DNA of 32,447 bases from WHSM01 sp036375165 (GTDB lineage: Bacteria > Actinomycetota > Actinomycetes > Mycobacteriales > Micromonosporaceae): positions 1 through 32,447 of the forward strand of contig DASUSI010000105.1 in assembly GCA_036375165.1 (NCBI GenBank), in the 5' to 3' direction. Position 1 is the first letter of the stretch. Every line of letters begins with the position of its first letter. This document shows positions 31,660 through 32,447 of this stretch, in pieces. Below the pieces are notes generated by a model. It was given only the letters and a program-made list of their open reading frames with translations. It was not told the DNA's origin and searched no databases. The position numbers and the translations under genes are program-made.

Positions 31660-32447
31660 GGCCAGCAACTGGGAACGCGCTGGCCGCCGCCGGCCTGGAC
31701 CGGCAGGCTGTGGCGCGGATCGTGGGTACCGCCCTGGACGAGGACCTGGGCCCCGACGGTCTGGACGTCACCAGCGTGGCGACCGTCCCAGCCGGCCAGG
31801 CCGACACCGCGGACCTGGTGGCCCGCGGTGCCGGCACGGTTGCCGGACTCCCCGTCGCGGCGGCGGTCTTCGACCTGGCCTCCGGCAGCGCTCTGGAGTT
31901 CCACGCCAACGTCCAGGACGGCGCGGACGTGCGCCGGGGTGACCGACTCGGCACGGTGTCCGGCCCCACCCGGGCACTGCTCGGCGCCGAGCGCACCGCG
32001 CTCAACCTGCTCTGCCGCCTCAGCGGGGTCGCCACCCACACTCGCGCCTGGGTCGCAGCCCTGGAGGGCACGAAGGCACGCGTGCTGGACACTCGCAAGA
32101 CCACACCTGGGCTGCGCATCCTGGAGAAGTACGCGGTGCGGGTGGGGGGCGGCAGCAACAAGCGGATGGGTTTGTACGACGTGGCGATGATCAAGGACAA
32201 CCACAAACTGGCCGCCGGTGGTGTGGCTGCCGCCTACCGGCGGGTACGTGAGGCGTTTCCGCGGCTGCCCGTCCAGGTCGAGGTGACCACCGTGGCCGAG
32301 GCTGAGGCGGCGGTGGATTCTGGAGCGAACTTCCTGCTCTGCGACAACATGACCCCCGATCAGCTCCGTGATGTGGTCGCCGTCGTGGCGGACCGGGCGG
32401 AACTGGAGGCGACCGGTGGCCTGACCTTGGAACGGGCGAGGGAATAC
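31656..32447 (+). CDS. nadC: Nicotinate-nucleotide (quinolinate) pyrophosphorylase, 3' end cut by window
   Basis: Converts quinolinate and PRPP to nicotinate mononucleotide. The first 264 codons are visible and remain open at the window edge; the family is about 280-290 aa, so only the last part is missing. Motifs: DEDLGPDGLDVTS, ERTALNLLCRLSGVAT, DTRKTTPGLR (PRPP/quinolinate binding), EKYAVRVGGG, GLYDVAMIKDNH and VQVEVTTVAEAE. At position 169 a Lys stands where most family members have His (GGGSNKRMGLYD versus the usual NHR). The GTG start overlaps the nadB stop by 4 bp. Confidence 0.95.
   Translation, partial: MRPATGNALAAAGLDRQAVARIVGTALDEDLGPDGLDVTSVATVPAGQADTADLVARGAGTVAGLPVAAAVFDLASGSALEFHANVQDGADVRRGDRLGTVSGPTRALLGAERTALNLLCRLSGVATHTRAWVAALEGTKARVLDTRKTTPGLRILEKYAVRVGGGSNKRMGLYDVAMIKDNHKLAAGGVAAAYRRVREAFPRLPVQVEVTTVAEAEAAVDSGANFLLCDNMTPDQLRDVVAVVADRAELEATGGLTLERAREY

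Overview
The window is high-GC DNA (roughly 70 % by eye) with strongly GC-biased third codon positions, frequent GTG starts and many 4-bp stop/start overlaps. The gene set (mycosin protease, ESX-type small proteins, fol-pan-nad housekeeping blocks, OpuC transporter, a second NuoD) points to an actinomycete, most likely a filamentous member of Micromonosporaceae or a near relative. No rRNA, tRNA, CRISPR array, transposase or relaxase was recognised.

Left part (1-12 kb, minus strand). Seven tightly packed genes (11808 down to 3125) encode a type IV secretion/conjugation-like apparatus: a pilin-like small membrane protein, a VirB3/TcpE-like protein, a large VirB4-like ATPase with unusual proline-rich ends, a VirB6-like polytopic protein, a VirB8/TcpC-like protein, a lysozyme-like plus M23 cell-wall hydrolase, and a polytopic protein with an outer domain. 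A second run on the same strand (3009 down to 23) encodes a WXG100/EspC-like protein, a PPE/WXG-like protein with a long Pro/Gly tail, and a type VII mycosin protease. No coupling protein, relaxase or EccC-type ATPase is present, so the locus looks like a stand-alone or domesticated envelope machine. A 375-bp divergent control region (11809-12183) with nested inverted repeats separates it from a small membrane protein and a ribbon-helix-helix (plasmid ParB-like) protein on the plus strand.

Middle part (13.4-25.4 kb). folP-folB-folK and a DUF3180 protein form a folate operon. They are followed by an orphan RbsC-like permease, an OpuC-type osmoprotectant ABC transporter (ATPase divergent from two permeases and a lipoprotein binding protein whose domain order is circularly permuted), hutU-hutI for histidine degradation, and a two-TM coiled-coil protein with a disordered tail.

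Right part (25.4-32.4 kb). On the minus strand lie an orphan NuoD paralogue with altered quinone-site residues and a MidA/NDUFAF7-like methyltransferase. On the plus strand a DUF2520-panC-panD-nadB-nadC operon (pantothenate and NAD synthesis) runs off the window end.

Compared with the compact order folP-folB-folK-DUF3180-membrane protein-DUF2520-panC-panD known from Mycobacterium tuberculosis, this genome keeps the backbone but carries transporter/hut and nuoD/methyltransferase blocks inside it and the secretion locus in front of it. The most notable points are the hybrid T4SS/T7SS locus and its operator-like control region, the permuted OpuC binding protein, and the NuoD-methyltransferase pair.
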